Assembly: GCF_018598225.1 (NCBI RefSeq)
Contig: NZ_JAHESF010000020.1
Span: forward strand, 56,857-120,856
Direction: 5' to 3'
Length of the DNA: 64,000 nucleotides
Source: Chryseosolibacter histidinae
Lineage (GTDB): Bacteria > Bacteroidota > Bacteroidia > Cytophagales > Cyclobacteriaceae
A model generated the notes under the pieces. The model worked only from the letters and a program-made list of their open reading frames with translations. It was not told where the DNA came from and made no database searches. The position numbers and the translations under genes are program-made. This document shows positions 48,351 through 58,900 of the stretch, piece by piece (within the stretch, counting starts at the first letter, position 1; every line of letters begins with the position of its first letter).

Positions 48351-51300
48351 ATGAAAAAACGGAAACCACTATACGATACGTTGAAGAAGGATGGCGCAAG
48401 CCAGCACCTGAGGACGCTCAAGGCACTGGAGCCTTCATATTTCCTGCCCGAAGACCGTGCGCCGGAAGACTGGCTGCTGTATGCGCAGGAGCTGTCGAAG
48501 CTCATGCGTTTTGCTGATGGGTACAACACGGAAGGCCGCACATGGGAGCCGTTTCTCGACTGGCAGCGTGCAGGCCTTGCGTGGGAGGAGGTGGTGAAGT
48601 ATCTGAACGGCAACCTTGCCACGGACCTGTCACCCGAAAAAATGATGTGGCTCTCAAGGCCTCATTTTGTATTGCTGGTTGTTTTTCTCAGGCTCCTGCA
48701 ATTTCCGAAAGACCAGATCAACAACTTTACGCGTCGTCACCTCGACTTTTATTACAGAGAGGTGCTCCGGTTCGAGCCACGAAAATTCATTGCTGACAAG
48801 ACGCATCTCGTCATTCATCTTGAGAAAGATGCCGGGCAATTCCTCCTGGAGATGGGCACGTTATTCCAGGCGGGGAAAGACTCGTCAGGGGCAGACATTC
48901 ATTTCCAGGCGACACGCAATACACTGCTGAACAACGCTGCCGTTGCCGAGCTGCGGTCATGGTTCGTTGATGGAGAAACGTTGTCGATCAAAGATGTGCT
49001 GATGCGTTACAAAGACTCTCCTGAGCATGACTTCGGCTTCCGCCCGGTGCTGGGCCTCGTCTACTGCGCGCTGGAACCGGGAGAATCCCTCTGGGATACC
49101 GATCCGGTATATATGGAAAACCTTTACGCCATGCTGAATCAGTTCGAGCTTACAGGCTTTGGCGAGGCTGAGATAAACACCAGTAATATCGAGGAGCGTT
49201 TGTCGCTATCGGTGGATGAGATCAACTTCCTGTTAAAAGTAAGACGTAAGTTGCGCAGCCGGCAGGATCCTGAAGCACGTGAGACAGACCTGTTATGCGA
49301 GTTGCTGCAGAGCGCGTTTGTGCGAGGGGGTACGGGCCGCCGGATAAACAGGCTGCACATGATGATGCTGGAAAAGGGTGTAGAGCCAACAGTCAGGTAC
49401 GTTGCGGGCTATCCCAAACCTGGCGACAGTGTGCCATTCTACCCGTACACGCTGACGGAAATATTCAATGATCTGAAGAAGCAGCCTGACCACCCCGAAC
49501 ACCTGGCTTACCTGAAGGAAAAGCTTTACCTCACCAGGGAAGAGTTCAATGCCGCTATGGATGGAAGCCAGGAAGGGCTCCTGTACCTTGAACGGGTATT
49601 GCGACCAAAAACGCAGTGGGCGGATGAAAAGCCTTTTCTGCGCGAATGGTACCAGGTCTACAAAAGCAACGATGCCACCGGGAATACCGCTTCTGTGACA
49701 GGCGAGGGATGGAGACCTTTTGGCGGCGCCGTGAAAGGCAATGATGCCGGGATCGGTATTGCCATCGTTTCGCCGTTGCTGAAGCTGAAGGCCGGCGTGA
49801 GAACCATCCGGCTCGGTTTTATTTTTTGGCACACAGCAACGCAGTGGGAGCAGGTCAAAAGCCATCTCGAGGCGAAAGATCCTCCGTTCTCTTTTTCATT
49901 GAGCACGGCCAAAGGATTTTTTACCGTGGCGAATTCAGCGGTAGCCATCACGGTCAAAGAAGGATCGAAGGAAGGCGCAAGAACGGTAACCTCGAACATA
50001 GCCGTTGTCATCACCCTCCAGGAGAGCGACCCCGCCATCGTTGCCCCGGACCCAGCCCTTTTCGGAGTGACTGTGGCAGACCCGGTGCTCAAAATGGTTT
50101 TGCGCGAAACAACAGAAGACTCAAAGGTACGGGTGCCATATACGCTTTTCAAGAATTTCAAACTGATGAGCGCGTCGCTGGAGGTGAAAGCAGTTGGCAT
50201 AAAGCCCAGGCTGGAGAATGACTCGGGCGCCATCAACAATAAAAAACCTTTTGAACCCTTTGGCTCGCAGCCGATGGAAGGTTCGTCGTTGCTTTTCTGG
50301 GATGAGGAGATCGCAGGAAAGAAGCTTGGCACACTCTGGCTTTCATTTCAATGGATGGGTGCGCCAGCCGATCTCAGGAAGTATTATGCCGATTATCCGG
50401 AGGTAGCGAATAAACCGTTTATGGCCAGGCTCCTCATGTTCGAAAACAACAGGGGCTACGACATTGATGACGTGAAGCTGTTCGACGCGCAACCTATCTC
50501 CGTCATCAGCAAGCTGGCAGCGCAGCCGATCTCTTACCGCGCTCGTCCTGTGCCCGAAGCAGACGTGGACAACGACGTTTCGCTGGCCTCGAGATATTTC
50601 TCACTGGAGCTGATGGCTCCGGATTTCCAACACAACAACTATGCTGCTGTGGCAATGAAGAAATCCAGCGAGCATGCTAAAACGCTCACCGCCACCACCT
50701 CAACACCTTCTCCGGAACAATATCAGGTCAACCCGCCCTACACGCCGAAGCTCAAAAACTTCACCCTGGCGTACGAATCGGGAGAGCAGATCGCATACAA
50801 TTCCATTTTTCACCTGCATCCGTTCGGTGTTCAGCCTTTGTCAGATACTTCATCATTCTTTTTGCCGCAGTATGAAGAGAGAGGCGCTTTGCTGTTGGGT
50901 GTAGAGAATTTTAATCCACCCGATGTACTGTCATTGCTCTTTCAGATGGAAGATGGCAGCGCGCATCCTGAAAGTCCGAAGCCGAAAGTATTGTTCCATT
51001 ACCTCACTGTCAACGGCTGGGCGTTGCTGGACGATGCGGGTGTGATCGTGGACACCACGGGAAATCTTTCGCAGTCGGGCATCTTGCAGCTGGCGATCCC
51101 GGTTGACGCGACTAGCGAGTCAACGATCGCTCCCCGTGGTAAACACTGGATCAGGTTGTCGGTTATGGAAAACGAAGAAGGGATCAGCGACCTGCTGAAG
51201 GTTTGCGCCGGTGCCATTGAGGTGGTCATGGATGAGCGTGCCCTGCACTATGCGAAGCTGCCTGCGGAGACCATTACCGCTGCCGTGGAAGACCTTCCCG

Positions 51301-52073
51301 CCATTAAATCCATCCAGCAGCCTTATGCATCGTTTGGCGGGAGACAAACCGAAGCGGCTAACGTGTTTTATACGCGCATCAGCGAGCGGTTAAGACATAA
51401 GCAACGCGCTCTGACCGTGTGGGACTACGAGCGCCTGGTGCTTCAGCAATTTCCGGGTGTATGCCGGGTCAGGGCACTGCCAGCCACTGGCGACGGCGTT
51501 GTGAAGCTGATCGTGATACCTGACCTGAGAAATAAAGCAGGAATGGATCCGTTCGAGCCAAGGTTCTCGCAGGCTTACAGGAGCAACATCGCACAATACC
51601 TGCAAGCGCACAGCCCGGGCCATGCCATCATCCAGGTGCTGAACCCGGAATATCTGAAGGTCAAGATCCGTGTTTCCGTCAGGATCAAGCCGGGATTCAG
51701 TGCGCTTTATTGTCAGCAGCAACTCGACATAGCACTGCAGCGGTTTTTGTCACCGTGGGCATTTGAGCAGGCCGGCGAGATCAGCTTCGGCGGCACGGTC
51801 TATGCCAATTCAGTGGTGAGCCTGATCGATGCGTACGAATATGTAGACTATGTGCTGGGGCTGAGATTCTTTACCAGCACAAACGGCGATGATTATCACG
51901 CAGTACCGCTGGAAGAAGGAAACGTAAACATTGTAAAACCTCCGCGGCCGGAATGCATTCTTGTTTCTGCCCCTGCGCATGTTATCGATACCGTATCGGA
52001 TGAGCATACCGATATCGACGACCTGCGTGGTATCGGTTACATGAAAATAGAACTGGACTTTGGAATTCAATAA
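48351..52073 (+). CDS. eCIS baseplate J-like protein (Afp11)
   Basis: The 1240-aa protein is the largest structural subunit. The C-terminal half has the baseplate J features ERLRHKQRALTVWDYERLVL, FPGVCRVRALPATGDGVVKL and IRVSVRIKPGFSALYCQQQL. The N-terminal half (YFLPEDRAPEDWLLYAQELS) is typical of Bacteroidota Afp11 proteins. I chose the ATG at 48351; the frame back to 48279 overlaps the tip gene and looks spurious. Together with the protein at 53328 it forms the wedges that hold fibres and spike. Confidence 0.9.
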   Translation: MKKRKPLYDTLKKDGASQHLRTLKALEPSYFLPEDRAPEDWLLYAQELSKLMRFADGYNTEGRTWEPFLDWQRAGLAWEEVVKYLNGNLATDLSPEKMMWLSRPHFVLLVVFLRLLQFPKDQINNFTRRHLDFYYREVLRFEPRKFIADKTHLVIHLEKDAGQFLLEMGTLFQAGKDSSGADIHFQATRNTLLNNAAVAELRSWFVDGETLSIKDVLMRYKDSPEHDFGFRPVLGLVYCALEPGESLWDTDPVYMENLYAMLNQFELTGFGEAEINTSNIEERLSLSVDEINFLLKVRRKLRSRQDPEARETDLLCELLQSAFVRGGTGRRINRLHMMMLEKGVEPTVRYVAGYPKPGDSVPFYPYTLTEIFNDLKKQPDHPEHLAYLKEKLYLTREEFNAAMDGSQEGLLYLERVLRPKTQWADEKPFLREWYQVYKSNDATGNTASVTGEGWRPFGGAVKGNDAGIGIAIVSPLLKLKAGVRTIRLGFIFWHTATQWEQVKSHLEAKDPPFSFSLSTAKGFFTVANSAVAITVKEGSKEGARTVTSNIAVVITLQESDPAIVAPDPALFGVTVADPVLKMVLRETTEDSKVRVPYTLFKNFKLMSASLEVKAVGIKPRLENDSGAINNKKPFEPFGSQPMEGSSLLFWDEEIAGKKLGTLWLSFQWMGAPADLRKYYADYPEVANKPFMARLLMFENNRGYDIDDVKLFDAQPISVISKLAAQPISYRARPVPEADVDNDVSLASRYFSLELMAPDFQHNNYAAVAMKKSSEHAKTLTATTSTPSPEQYQVNPPYTPKLKNFTLAYESGEQIAYNSIFHLHPFGVQPLSDTSSFFLPQYEERGALLLGVENFNPPDVLSLLFQMEDGSAHPESPKPKVLFHYLTVNGWALLDDAGVIVDTTGNLSQSGILQLAIPVDATSESTIAPRGKHWIRLSVMENEEGISDLLKVCAGAIEVVMDERALHYAKLPAETITAAVEDLPAIKSIQQPYASFGGRQTEAANVFYTRISERLRHKQRALTVWDYERLVLQQFPGVCRVRALPATGDGVVKLIVIPDLRNKAGMDPFEPRFSQAYRSNIAQYLQAHSPGHAIIQVLNPEYLKVKIRVSVRIKPGFSALYCQQQLDIALQRFLSPWAFEQAGEISFGGTVYANSVVSLIDAYEYVDYVLGLRFFTSTNGDDYHAVPLEEGNVNIVKPPRPECILVSAPAHVIDTVSDEHTDIDDLRGIGYMKIELDFGIQ

Positions 52074-52097
52074 GATAAATTTTAAACCTGAAAGCAT

Positions 52098-53324
52098 ATG
52101 GAGATCAAGTTCACAGACAGGGTTCAGCTGAAGAACTATTTCAAAAAAAATCAAATACCCAGTGAAGAGAATTTTCGTGAGTTCATCGAGGCCTCTATCA
52201 ACCAGGGAGAAGATGGCCTTGTGAAATTACCGGGTGACCCGCTGAGCATTAAGGGTTTTGGCGAAAAAGACGGGGTAAAGGGCCTGCTCAATTTTTACAA
52301 CGATTTTTCCGATACGCAGCCCGCGTGGTCCTTTAATCTCAATGACAAGGGTGGCGATGGCAACGTTCAGAAGGGATTCAGCATTGCATCGGGGGGAAGC
52401 AACCGTTTTTTTATCCAGGATGGCACGGGTAAAGTAGGGATCGGTATTACGAGTCCATTGGGCAAGCTTCACATCATCAACAGGAGCGAGGATGCTAACG
52501 GGTCTGCGCTGGTGCTCGGCTATGATGGAACCTCCAATCTGCGGCTGGGATACCACGATGAGTACTCGTGGATCCAGTCTCATGGGGGAAAGTCACTGGC
52601 CATTAATCCGATCGGTAATAATGTGGGCATCGGTATCACGAATCCCTCGGCACGACTGCACGTTAAAGACGGAGAATTCCGGGTGCAGGCATCGCACAAC
52701 GATTCCACGAAGGCCGATATCGTAGCGATATATTTGAAGGATGGAACGCAAGGTATAGGCATCAGTGGTAACAGGATGGCTGCTGTTGGCTCGAACACCA
52801 ATCAGGATCTTGAGTTTGTTGCCAGGGGACAATCCGGGCTATTGCGCTTTTATGTCAATAATGGCGCACAGGGCAGTGCCACCTTTCAGATCGAAACCAA
52901 CATTGCCAACATCGGCACAACCTATGCATTTTCACCTCACGCCAGCTATAACGGGTCGCTGGGATCGCCGACAAAGCTCTGGCGCAACATCTACTGCCAT
53001 GACATCTACCGCAATTACGAATACCAGGCATCAGACGGAAGGCTCAAAGAAAACCTGACGCCCATTCACGATGCGCTTGACAAGATCGGTCGCCTCACAG
53101 GATACCGGTACGATCTCAAAGAAACGTTTGTTAAGGGCGATGACCGCAAAAATAACCTGGGCCTTGTAGCGCAGGAAGTGGAGCAGGTGCTGCCGGAGAG
53201 TGTGCGATATGAAGCCAACGATGACCGGTACTTTATCAACTATAACAGCCTCATTCCCGTGCTCGTGGAAGGCATCAAACAGCTCGCGGCACAGGTGAAC
53301 GAGCTTCGGGCAGGCAAAGCGTAA
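52098..53324 (+). CDS. eCIS tail fibre with S74 self-cleaving chaperone domain
   Basis: The 408-aa protein has an N-terminal baseplate-binding region (residues 1-100), a repetitive beta-rich shaft with two copies of a GKVGIGITSPLGKLHI-like motif (also NVGIGITNPSARLHV), and a C-terminal peptidase S74 intramolecular chaperone domain starting at S312-D313 (SDGRLKENLTPI) with NNLGLVAQEVEQVLPESV. Such domains trimerise the fibre and then cut themselves off at the Ser. The fibre should determine target cell binding. No sugar-binding head was recognised beyond the shaft. Confidence 0.88.
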   Translation: MEIKFTDRVQLKNYFKKNQIPSEENFREFIEASINQGEDGLVKLPGDPLSIKGFGEKDGVKGLLNFYNDFSDTQPAWSFNLNDKGGDGNVQKGFSIASGGSNRFFIQDGTGKVGIGITSPLGKLHIINRSEDANGSALVLGYDGTSNLRLGYHDEYSWIQSHGGKSLAINPIGNNVGIGITNPSARLHVKDGEFRVQASHNDSTKADIVAIYLKDGTQGIGISGNRMAAVGSNTNQDLEFVARGQSGLLRFYVNNGAQGSATFQIETNIANIGTTYAFSPHASYNGSLGSPTKLWRNIYCHDIYRNYEYQASDGRLKENLTPIHDALDKIGRLTGYRYDLKETFVKGDDRKNNLGLVAQEVEQVLPESVRYEANDDRYFINYNSLIPVLVEGIKQLAAQVNELRAGKA

Positions 53325-53327
53325 GCC

Positions 53328-56300
53328 ATGAAAGAGGCGATCACCATTTCTACAGACCAGAACAGTGGCAACGCGGATTTTGATTTCCTGCGGCAGGAGG
53401 GCATCAAAATACTCCAGGCGCTGGGCGGAGAAGCATGGACGGATCACAATCGGCACGATCCCGGCATCACCATCCTGGAACAGTTGTGCTACGCCATTTC
53501 CGATCTCTGCTATCGCATCTCTTTCGATGTTCCTGATATTCTTGCCAACAGCCCGGAGGGTCTGAACGGGCTGCATACACCCTACGAAGTGCTCACGGGC
53601 AATCCGGTGACGCTGGCCGACCTGCGGAAAATTGTGCTCGATGTACCCGGCGTCAGGAATGCCTGGATCGAGCCTCAGTCATTCAAGATCAGTTACCGGC
53701 GCGAGGATCAAAGCCTGGGGGATGCAGCACGACCTGATACGATGATCAGAGACATCAGGGGTCTCTATCATGTGGCCGTAGAGGTCTTTGAAGAGAACCT
53801 GGGCTCGTCGGTCAAAGAGCTCGTCAGGATGCGTACGCAAGCCTGTCGGCCCATTGGTGAAGACTTTGTAGACTTCATTATCCTGAAAGAACAACCCATC
53901 ACCGTCAAAGCTGCGCTGGAGATCGGGCAAGTTGAAGATCCCGAAGGATTTCTGGCGGGCATTTACGACGCCATCAATGAAACACTCTCGCCAACGCCGA
54001 GATTCTTCACACTGCAAGAAATGCTACGGCAGGGATATGCGGCGGAAGACATCATGAATGGGCCCAGGCTGATCCACGGTTTTTTGAAGGATGAAGATGC
54101 CGGCGTAAACCGGAAGCCGGCGATCTTTACCTCAGACCTGATCCGTGTGCTCCATTCCATGCCCGGACTGACGGCGGTAAAAAGTTTCCAGCTCATCTCG
54201 CGCAACCAGGTTAAGGACTGGAAGCTTGACATCGACCCGGACCGTATACCGAAGCTCTCCATGAATTTTGGTGAAGGACAACACATCGAACTCTTTCGCA
54301 ATGGTGTCAGGCTGCCCCTCGATAACGATCTGGTGGCAAAGCGATTCAACGAGATCAAGGCCAGGAATAGAAAAAAGATCCTGTCGCGTGATCAGCGTGA
54401 CATCATCCCGGGTAAAAAAACAACCCGGCACATCGATCTATATCATTCCATACAGCATCATTTTCCGGAGATCTATGCGCTTGCCGAAGGAAGCCTTTCC
54501 GCTAACGCAAGCCCGCAACGGCAGGCCCAGCAGACGCAACTGCGGGCATACCTGTTGTTCTTCGACCAGGCGCTTGCCAACTATCATTCGCAGCTGGGAC
54601 ACCTGCACGATCTGTTCGCTTTCAGCACGGGCAACGCTTACGCGGAACAGGTGCCAGGCGACGTTCCTGCGTTGTCATCGGTTATTCCGGAGCTGGGATC
54701 ATATCAGGATACGCTGTCAGCATTATTCCGCGCCGATGGAGAAAAGAACAAACAACGAAGCAGGTCGCTCAACCACCTGATGGCGCGCTTCGCTGAAGAC
54801 TTTACACAGTTTTCGATGCTGGTTCAGGATACGCGGCAGCGAAAGGATTTTGAAAACCACTGTAAAGTGAACCTGCTGAAAGATTACCCGGGTATCAGCG
54901 GCGACAGGGCAAGGGCGTCGAACAGTATGCAGGCCGTTGACCTGGGGGGCCTCGAGAAGCGGATCCTGCTTAAGCTCGGACTGACTCCGGACGGCCCGCG
55001 TTACTTTTATATAGTGGAGCATATTTTACTCCGGCCAACCGCGAATGACCGGTTCCAGAGTCCCGCGTTCATGAAGCTGGCAACAGCGGGCGACCTGCCT
55101 GCGGCCAATGAGATCGACCCATTCTCGCTGCAGATCACTTATGTTTTCCCGTCACCCGCTGCGGTAAAGATCGCCCAAGATGTGATCGAGCTTGTGCTGC
55201 GGGAGGAGACACCTGCGCATATCCAGGCTGGTGTTGTCTGGCTTACGGAAAGTTATGCTACGCTCGCCAGTATGTTTACATCGATGTATACCCGTTGGCG
55301 GCTTGAAATGGAAGAGATGACGGATCCCATTAAGCTCCGGGCGCTGCGCAACTGGCTGATCGATTTCCTCGAGCTTGGCAAAACGTATCCGATTTCCGAC
55401 CTGCTATTGCCGCCCCCGAGGATTGTTCGTCATGGGACCAAAGGTGAAGCATTGCTTCCGTACGCCGAACCGGATGTTACTTATCAGCTGGTCAATGACA
55501 CTTACAAAGGACCAAAGGTAAAAGGCAATAATGGGCCTCTTACGCTGTATACGGAAGACCTTCAGGAAGATACCGAATTCACGGTGATGGCCGAAAAGAC
55601 CGGCAGTCTTTTAAGCACAGCCCTTCGCACAAAATTGTTTTTCAAGGTAGGTATCGATCGTGAGCTCGATATTGTCCTGCTCGAAAAAACACCGTTGGTC
55701 TGTAACACAACGGCCACCCTGGTGATTAACGACAGTCAGCAGAAGGTGGGCTATAAACTTTTTGATACCGGGGGGAACGGGTTGTCAACGGAGATCATGG
55801 GCACTGGGGGGAAGATATCGCTCACTACTTCTTCACCGTTACGCGAGGATGTGGTGCTCGTGCTGAAGGCCTCGAAAACTTTCAGCGATACGAAGTCGAC
55901 GATCGTCACGATCAAAGAGCTTCCGGTCACTGTGCACCCGGATGCCGCCATCGCCGTTGTGACCACCAATGAGACGCCTTATAGTACCGGATTGACGACG
56001 ACCATCCTGGAACCGATGATCTCGCTGAAGAACACCCAGCGCTCCGTCTCCTATAAAGTATATATCAAGGCTTTTGATGAGAACGATATTGTATATGAAG
56101 ACCGGCCCACAGGCGATGATCTCTGGAACTTGTCCTATAACGATGGTGTAATGGGCCGCAGGCAGATTATCGTGCGCGACCCGGCCCATCTTCCTTTTAC
56201 TGAAATTGCCAGCGTGCAGGGGACAGGCGGCGACCTTAATATCACGATACCAGCGTCACAGGATGATCAGATCGTGTTTATCACAGCAACGAAAGTTCGC

Positions 56301-56690
56301 GGTACCGGGGCAGATAGCCTGCGGCTCAGAGAGAAGCCTGTGATATTGCGAATGCCGCGGACCGTGACCTGGTATGCGCCCCCACAAGTATCAAAGGGAG
56401 AGGTGGCTACCATCCGGATCACCAATCCACAACGAGGCGTTACTTATCAGCTTGTTGACCCTACAGGTGCGTCGGCAGCCGGTGTTCCCGTTCATTTCCA
56501 TAAGAACAAACCCATTGAAGCGGGAAGAATCGGCGTTGACTTCGTGGTAAACGGCATAGATGAGGTGGTACTGATGACACCCCCGCTGCAGGTCGAATCG
56601 CAATTCGTGATCAGGGCTACACGGTTTTACACGGGTATCAGCCTCATTAGTAATGTCATCAGGATCAAGGTTTCATTTTGGGTAGCATAA
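53328..56690 (+). CDS. eCIS baseplate protein (Afp12-like) with C-terminal beta-rich repeats
   Basis: The 1120-aa protein begins with a wedge signature: GEAWTDHNRHDPGITILEQL, then CYAISDLCYRISFDVPDIL. Residues up to about 690 are the baseplate part, ending EHILLRPT and a helical bundle. From about 700 to 1120 there are about four beta-rich modules with the recurring pattern VTYQLVNDT / VGYKLFDTGG / VSYKVYIKA / VTYQLVDPTG followed by a strand ending in FxxxA(E/S/T). These may be Ig-like domains on the particle surface. It overlaps the CIS_TMP gene by one base (TAATG). Confidence 0.85.
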   Translation: MKEAITISTDQNSGNADFDFLRQEGIKILQALGGEAWTDHNRHDPGITILEQLCYAISDLCYRISFDVPDILANSPEGLNGLHTPYEVLTGNPVTLADLRKIVLDVPGVRNAWIEPQSFKISYRREDQSLGDAARPDTMIRDIRGLYHVAVEVFEENLGSSVKELVRMRTQACRPIGEDFVDFIILKEQPITVKAALEIGQVEDPEGFLAGIYDAINETLSPTPRFFTLQEMLRQGYAAEDIMNGPRLIHGFLKDEDAGVNRKPAIFTSDLIRVLHSMPGLTAVKSFQLISRNQVKDWKLDIDPDRIPKLSMNFGEGQHIELFRNGVRLPLDNDLVAKRFNEIKARNRKKILSRDQRDIIPGKKTTRHIDLYHSIQHHFPEIYALAEGSLSANASPQRQAQQTQLRAYLLFFDQALANYHSQLGHLHDLFAFSTGNAYAEQVPGDVPALSSVIPELGSYQDTLSALFRADGEKNKQRSRSLNHLMARFAEDFTQFSMLVQDTRQRKDFENHCKVNLLKDYPGISGDRARASNSMQAVDLGGLEKRILLKLGLTPDGPRYFYIVEHILLRPTANDRFQSPAFMKLATAGDLPAANEIDPFSLQITYVFPSPAAVKIAQDVIELVLREETPAHIQAGVVWLTESYATLASMFTSMYTRWRLEMEEMTDPIKLRALRNWLIDFLELGKTYPISDLLLPPPRIVRHGTKGEALLPYAEPDVTYQLVNDTYKGPKVKGNNGPLTLYTEDLQEDTEFTVMAEKTGSLLSTALRTKLFFKVGIDRELDIVLLEKTPLVCNTTATLVINDSQQKVGYKLFDTGGNGLSTEIMGTGGKISLTTSSPLREDVVLVLKASKTFSDTKSTIVTIKELPVTVHPDAAIAVVTTNETPYSTGLTTTILEPMISLKNTQRSVSYKVYIKAFDENDIVYEDRPTGDDLWNLSYNDGVMGRRQIIVRDPAHLPFTEIASVQGTGGDLNITIPASQDDQIVFITATKVRGTGADSLRLREKPVILRMPRTVTWYAPPQVSKGEVATIRITNPQRGVTYQLVDPTGASAAGVPVHFHKNKPIEAGRIGVDFVVNGIDEVVLMTPPLQVESQFVIRATRFYTGISLISNVIRIKVSFWVA

Positions 56691-58900
56691 TGATAATGAT
56701 GGAAAAGAAGAGAAACCATATCATTCAAAAAATAGTGCTCGAGCTGCACACCACCTCCGGCGAAAATATAGACAGCCTCGATGCAGCGTTGCGTGAGATG
56801 GTCCATGAAACCGTGACGCACTACCTGGAACGGTATTGTGACGCCATCGACAAACCCGGCGCGGTATTGCACATTGACAAGCTGGAGCTGGACCTGGGAC
56901 GTATCTCCACTGAAAGTTTAAAGCACGATATCGCTAAAAAGCTGGAGATTCGCCTGTGGAAGAACGGAAAGCCCCAGGAGATATCCACACCGTTGGTGAC
57001 GCCGGATGCTGGTGGCACAGACCTGGATATGCTGATTGATTTTCTGGATACAAGCCTGATATCATGGCGGGCTGCGCGCAACGGTCACAAACACGATCCG
57101 TCAGCCATGGTGAACGATTTGCTGGAGCTGACACCGCTTGCACTGGGTGACATGCTCCGGACGCGATTGAAAGACGACACATGCCTTCAGCGACTGGTGT
57201 ACCACATTGCCGACGATGTGCTCACCCGGGTTTTCGATAAATTGCTGGTGCCGTTATCGTGGCGGGCTGTTGTCACCGATCTGAAGGTGATGTGGGACCG
57301 TTGTATCGTTCCTGGCAAGAAATTGAGTCGGGCCGATTTCTGGTATATCATTGGCAGGCTCATCCACGCACACGGCAGTATTTCGGTTCGCCAATTGCTA
57401 AACGTATTTTTAGCACATTGGGCTGCCACCGCACAAATCGACGTACTGAAATTGAAGGTGTGCCTGCGGGAGTATTTCAGAATAGAAGGGTATGATACAC
57501 TGCGGAATGACGAGCTGCGTCAAACCGTTTTCCGCCTCACGCAGGAAGAAGACCCTGACCGGCAGCTACTGGATGCCCAGTTCGTGTTAGGGTTCAAACA
57601 GCTGGCAGCGCTCGGGGGAGATGAACCGCTGAAACAGGTGATCGGCCTGCACCTGAAACTGATCAGGATGATGTGGCGTTTTGCAGAACCATCGCGTCAG
57701 TGGCTGCGGCAGAAGGCGGCCCGCCACCTGAAGATCTTTTTTTCACACCTGGAGATCGATTCACTTCCGGAACGGCTCCGGGAACAGATCATCGATGTGC
57801 AGCTACGGACAAGCCAGCTGAGCGGCATGCGGGAAACGCTGTTCTTGCAGGCGAAGGCGACTATGCGGGAGATCCAAATGCTGGAACTGGATCCGGCGCT
57901 TCAGCACAAGCTCCGCGGGCTGATCGAAAAATACCCGGTTGCCTCGCTGGGGCAGGCGAACGCTTTTTTAGTAAAACTGGATTTTATGCTCAAGGAACAG
58001 GCAGGGGCCGAGGTGTTGCAGCTTCAGCAATTAGCCGATCAGTTGCGCCGTACCCTGGATGAGCAATACGAGCACACGGAAAGCATGGAGGCCTTGCAAG
58101 CGGACCTTTTTTCACTGCTCTCTTCGCTGGAAGCCATTTCGCCGGCATGGACCCAACAGGCATCAGCAAAAGACACGGCGGAGATCTGCCGGCATCTGAA
58201 CGACTACCTTACAGAAATTTCTTTTCCGGCGTTGCGCACAGGAGATCATGGCGCCTATCACCAGCTGCTGGCGCTGCTCCGCGAATGTGCCAACGACCCG
58301 CAGCCGAAGACTGTTGATGTCATCAACCGAAAGCTGGATGCATTGGCGGGACGTGCCCGCGCTGATCAACGACCCGGATCTTCAGCACAGCGTCGCGAAA
58401 GCGAGATCTACATCAGCAACGCGGGCCTTGTGCTCATTGCGCCGTTCCTGCCTTCGTTGCTGGAGCGATCGGGATATACAGGTGACAGGGCCTTTGTTGA
58501 TCGCGCCGTGGCAGAAAAGGCCGTGCTGCTCTTCCAGGATATTGTGCATCCCGCCGCGGAAGCCTACGCCGAATTCGAGCTGCCCCTGAACAAGATCCTT
58601 TGTGGTTTGAATGTAACGCACCCCGTAAACCTGCAGGACCATCCCGACCAGGATGCCCGGGCGGAAGCTGACGACCTGGTGAGCGCTGTGCTAGAACAGA
58701 CCACGGCGTTCAGGAACATTTCGCCGGAAGGGTTCCGCAATGCATTTCTCCGGCGCGAAGGTGTGCTGACGGATCACGGCAACCACCTGCTGCTGAAGGT
58801 GAGCCGTGAGACGTTCGATATCGTATTGGAGAAAGTGCCCTGGCAGTATCATGTGGTGCGCTTTCCCTGGATGACATTACCCCTGGTTGTAGAATGGTAA
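56690..58900 (+). CDS. eCIS tape-measure protein (CIS_TMP family)
   Basis: The protein of about 736 aa begins RNHIIQKIVLELHTTSGENI and closes with NAGLVLIAPFLPSLLERSGY, ELPLNKILCGL, GFRNAFLRREGVL and WMTLPLVVEW, all typical of the CIS tape-measure family, which sets tube length and fills the lumen during assembly. A helical central region (about 380-480) with Gln/Leu repeats fits this. The start uses the TAATG overlap with the Afp12-like gene; ATG at 56699 is an alternative. Its end overlaps the ATPase gene by 7 nt. Confidence 0.9.
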   Translation: MIMMEKKRNHIIQKIVLELHTTSGENIDSLDAALREMVHETVTHYLERYCDAIDKPGAVLHIDKLELDLGRISTESLKHDIAKKLEIRLWKNGKPQEISTPLVTPDAGGTDLDMLIDFLDTSLISWRAARNGHKHDPSAMVNDLLELTPLALGDMLRTRLKDDTCLQRLVYHIADDVLTRVFDKLLVPLSWRAVVTDLKVMWDRCIVPGKKLSRADFWYIIGRLIHAHGSISVRQLLNVFLAHWAATAQIDVLKLKVCLREYFRIEGYDTLRNDELRQTVFRLTQEEDPDRQLLDAQFVLGFKQLAALGGDEPLKQVIGLHLKLIRMMWRFAEPSRQWLRQKAARHLKIFFSHLEIDSLPERLREQIIDVQLRTSQLSGMRETLFLQAKATMREIQMLELDPALQHKLRGLIEKYPVASLGQANAFLVKLDFMLKEQAGAEVLQLQQLADQLRRTLDEQYEHTESMEALQADLFSLLSSLEAISPAWTQQASAKDTAEICRHLNDYLTEISFPALRTGDHGAYHQLLALLRECANDPQPKTVDVINRKLDALAGRARADQRPGSSAQRRESEIYISNAGLVLIAPFLPSLLERSGYTGDRAFVDRAVAEKAVLLFQDIVHPAAEAYAEFELPLNKILCGLNVTHPVNLQDHPDQDARAEADDLVSAVLEQTTAFRNISPEGFRNAFLRREGVLTDHGNHLLLKVSRETFDIVLEKVPWQYHVVRFPWMTLPLVVEW

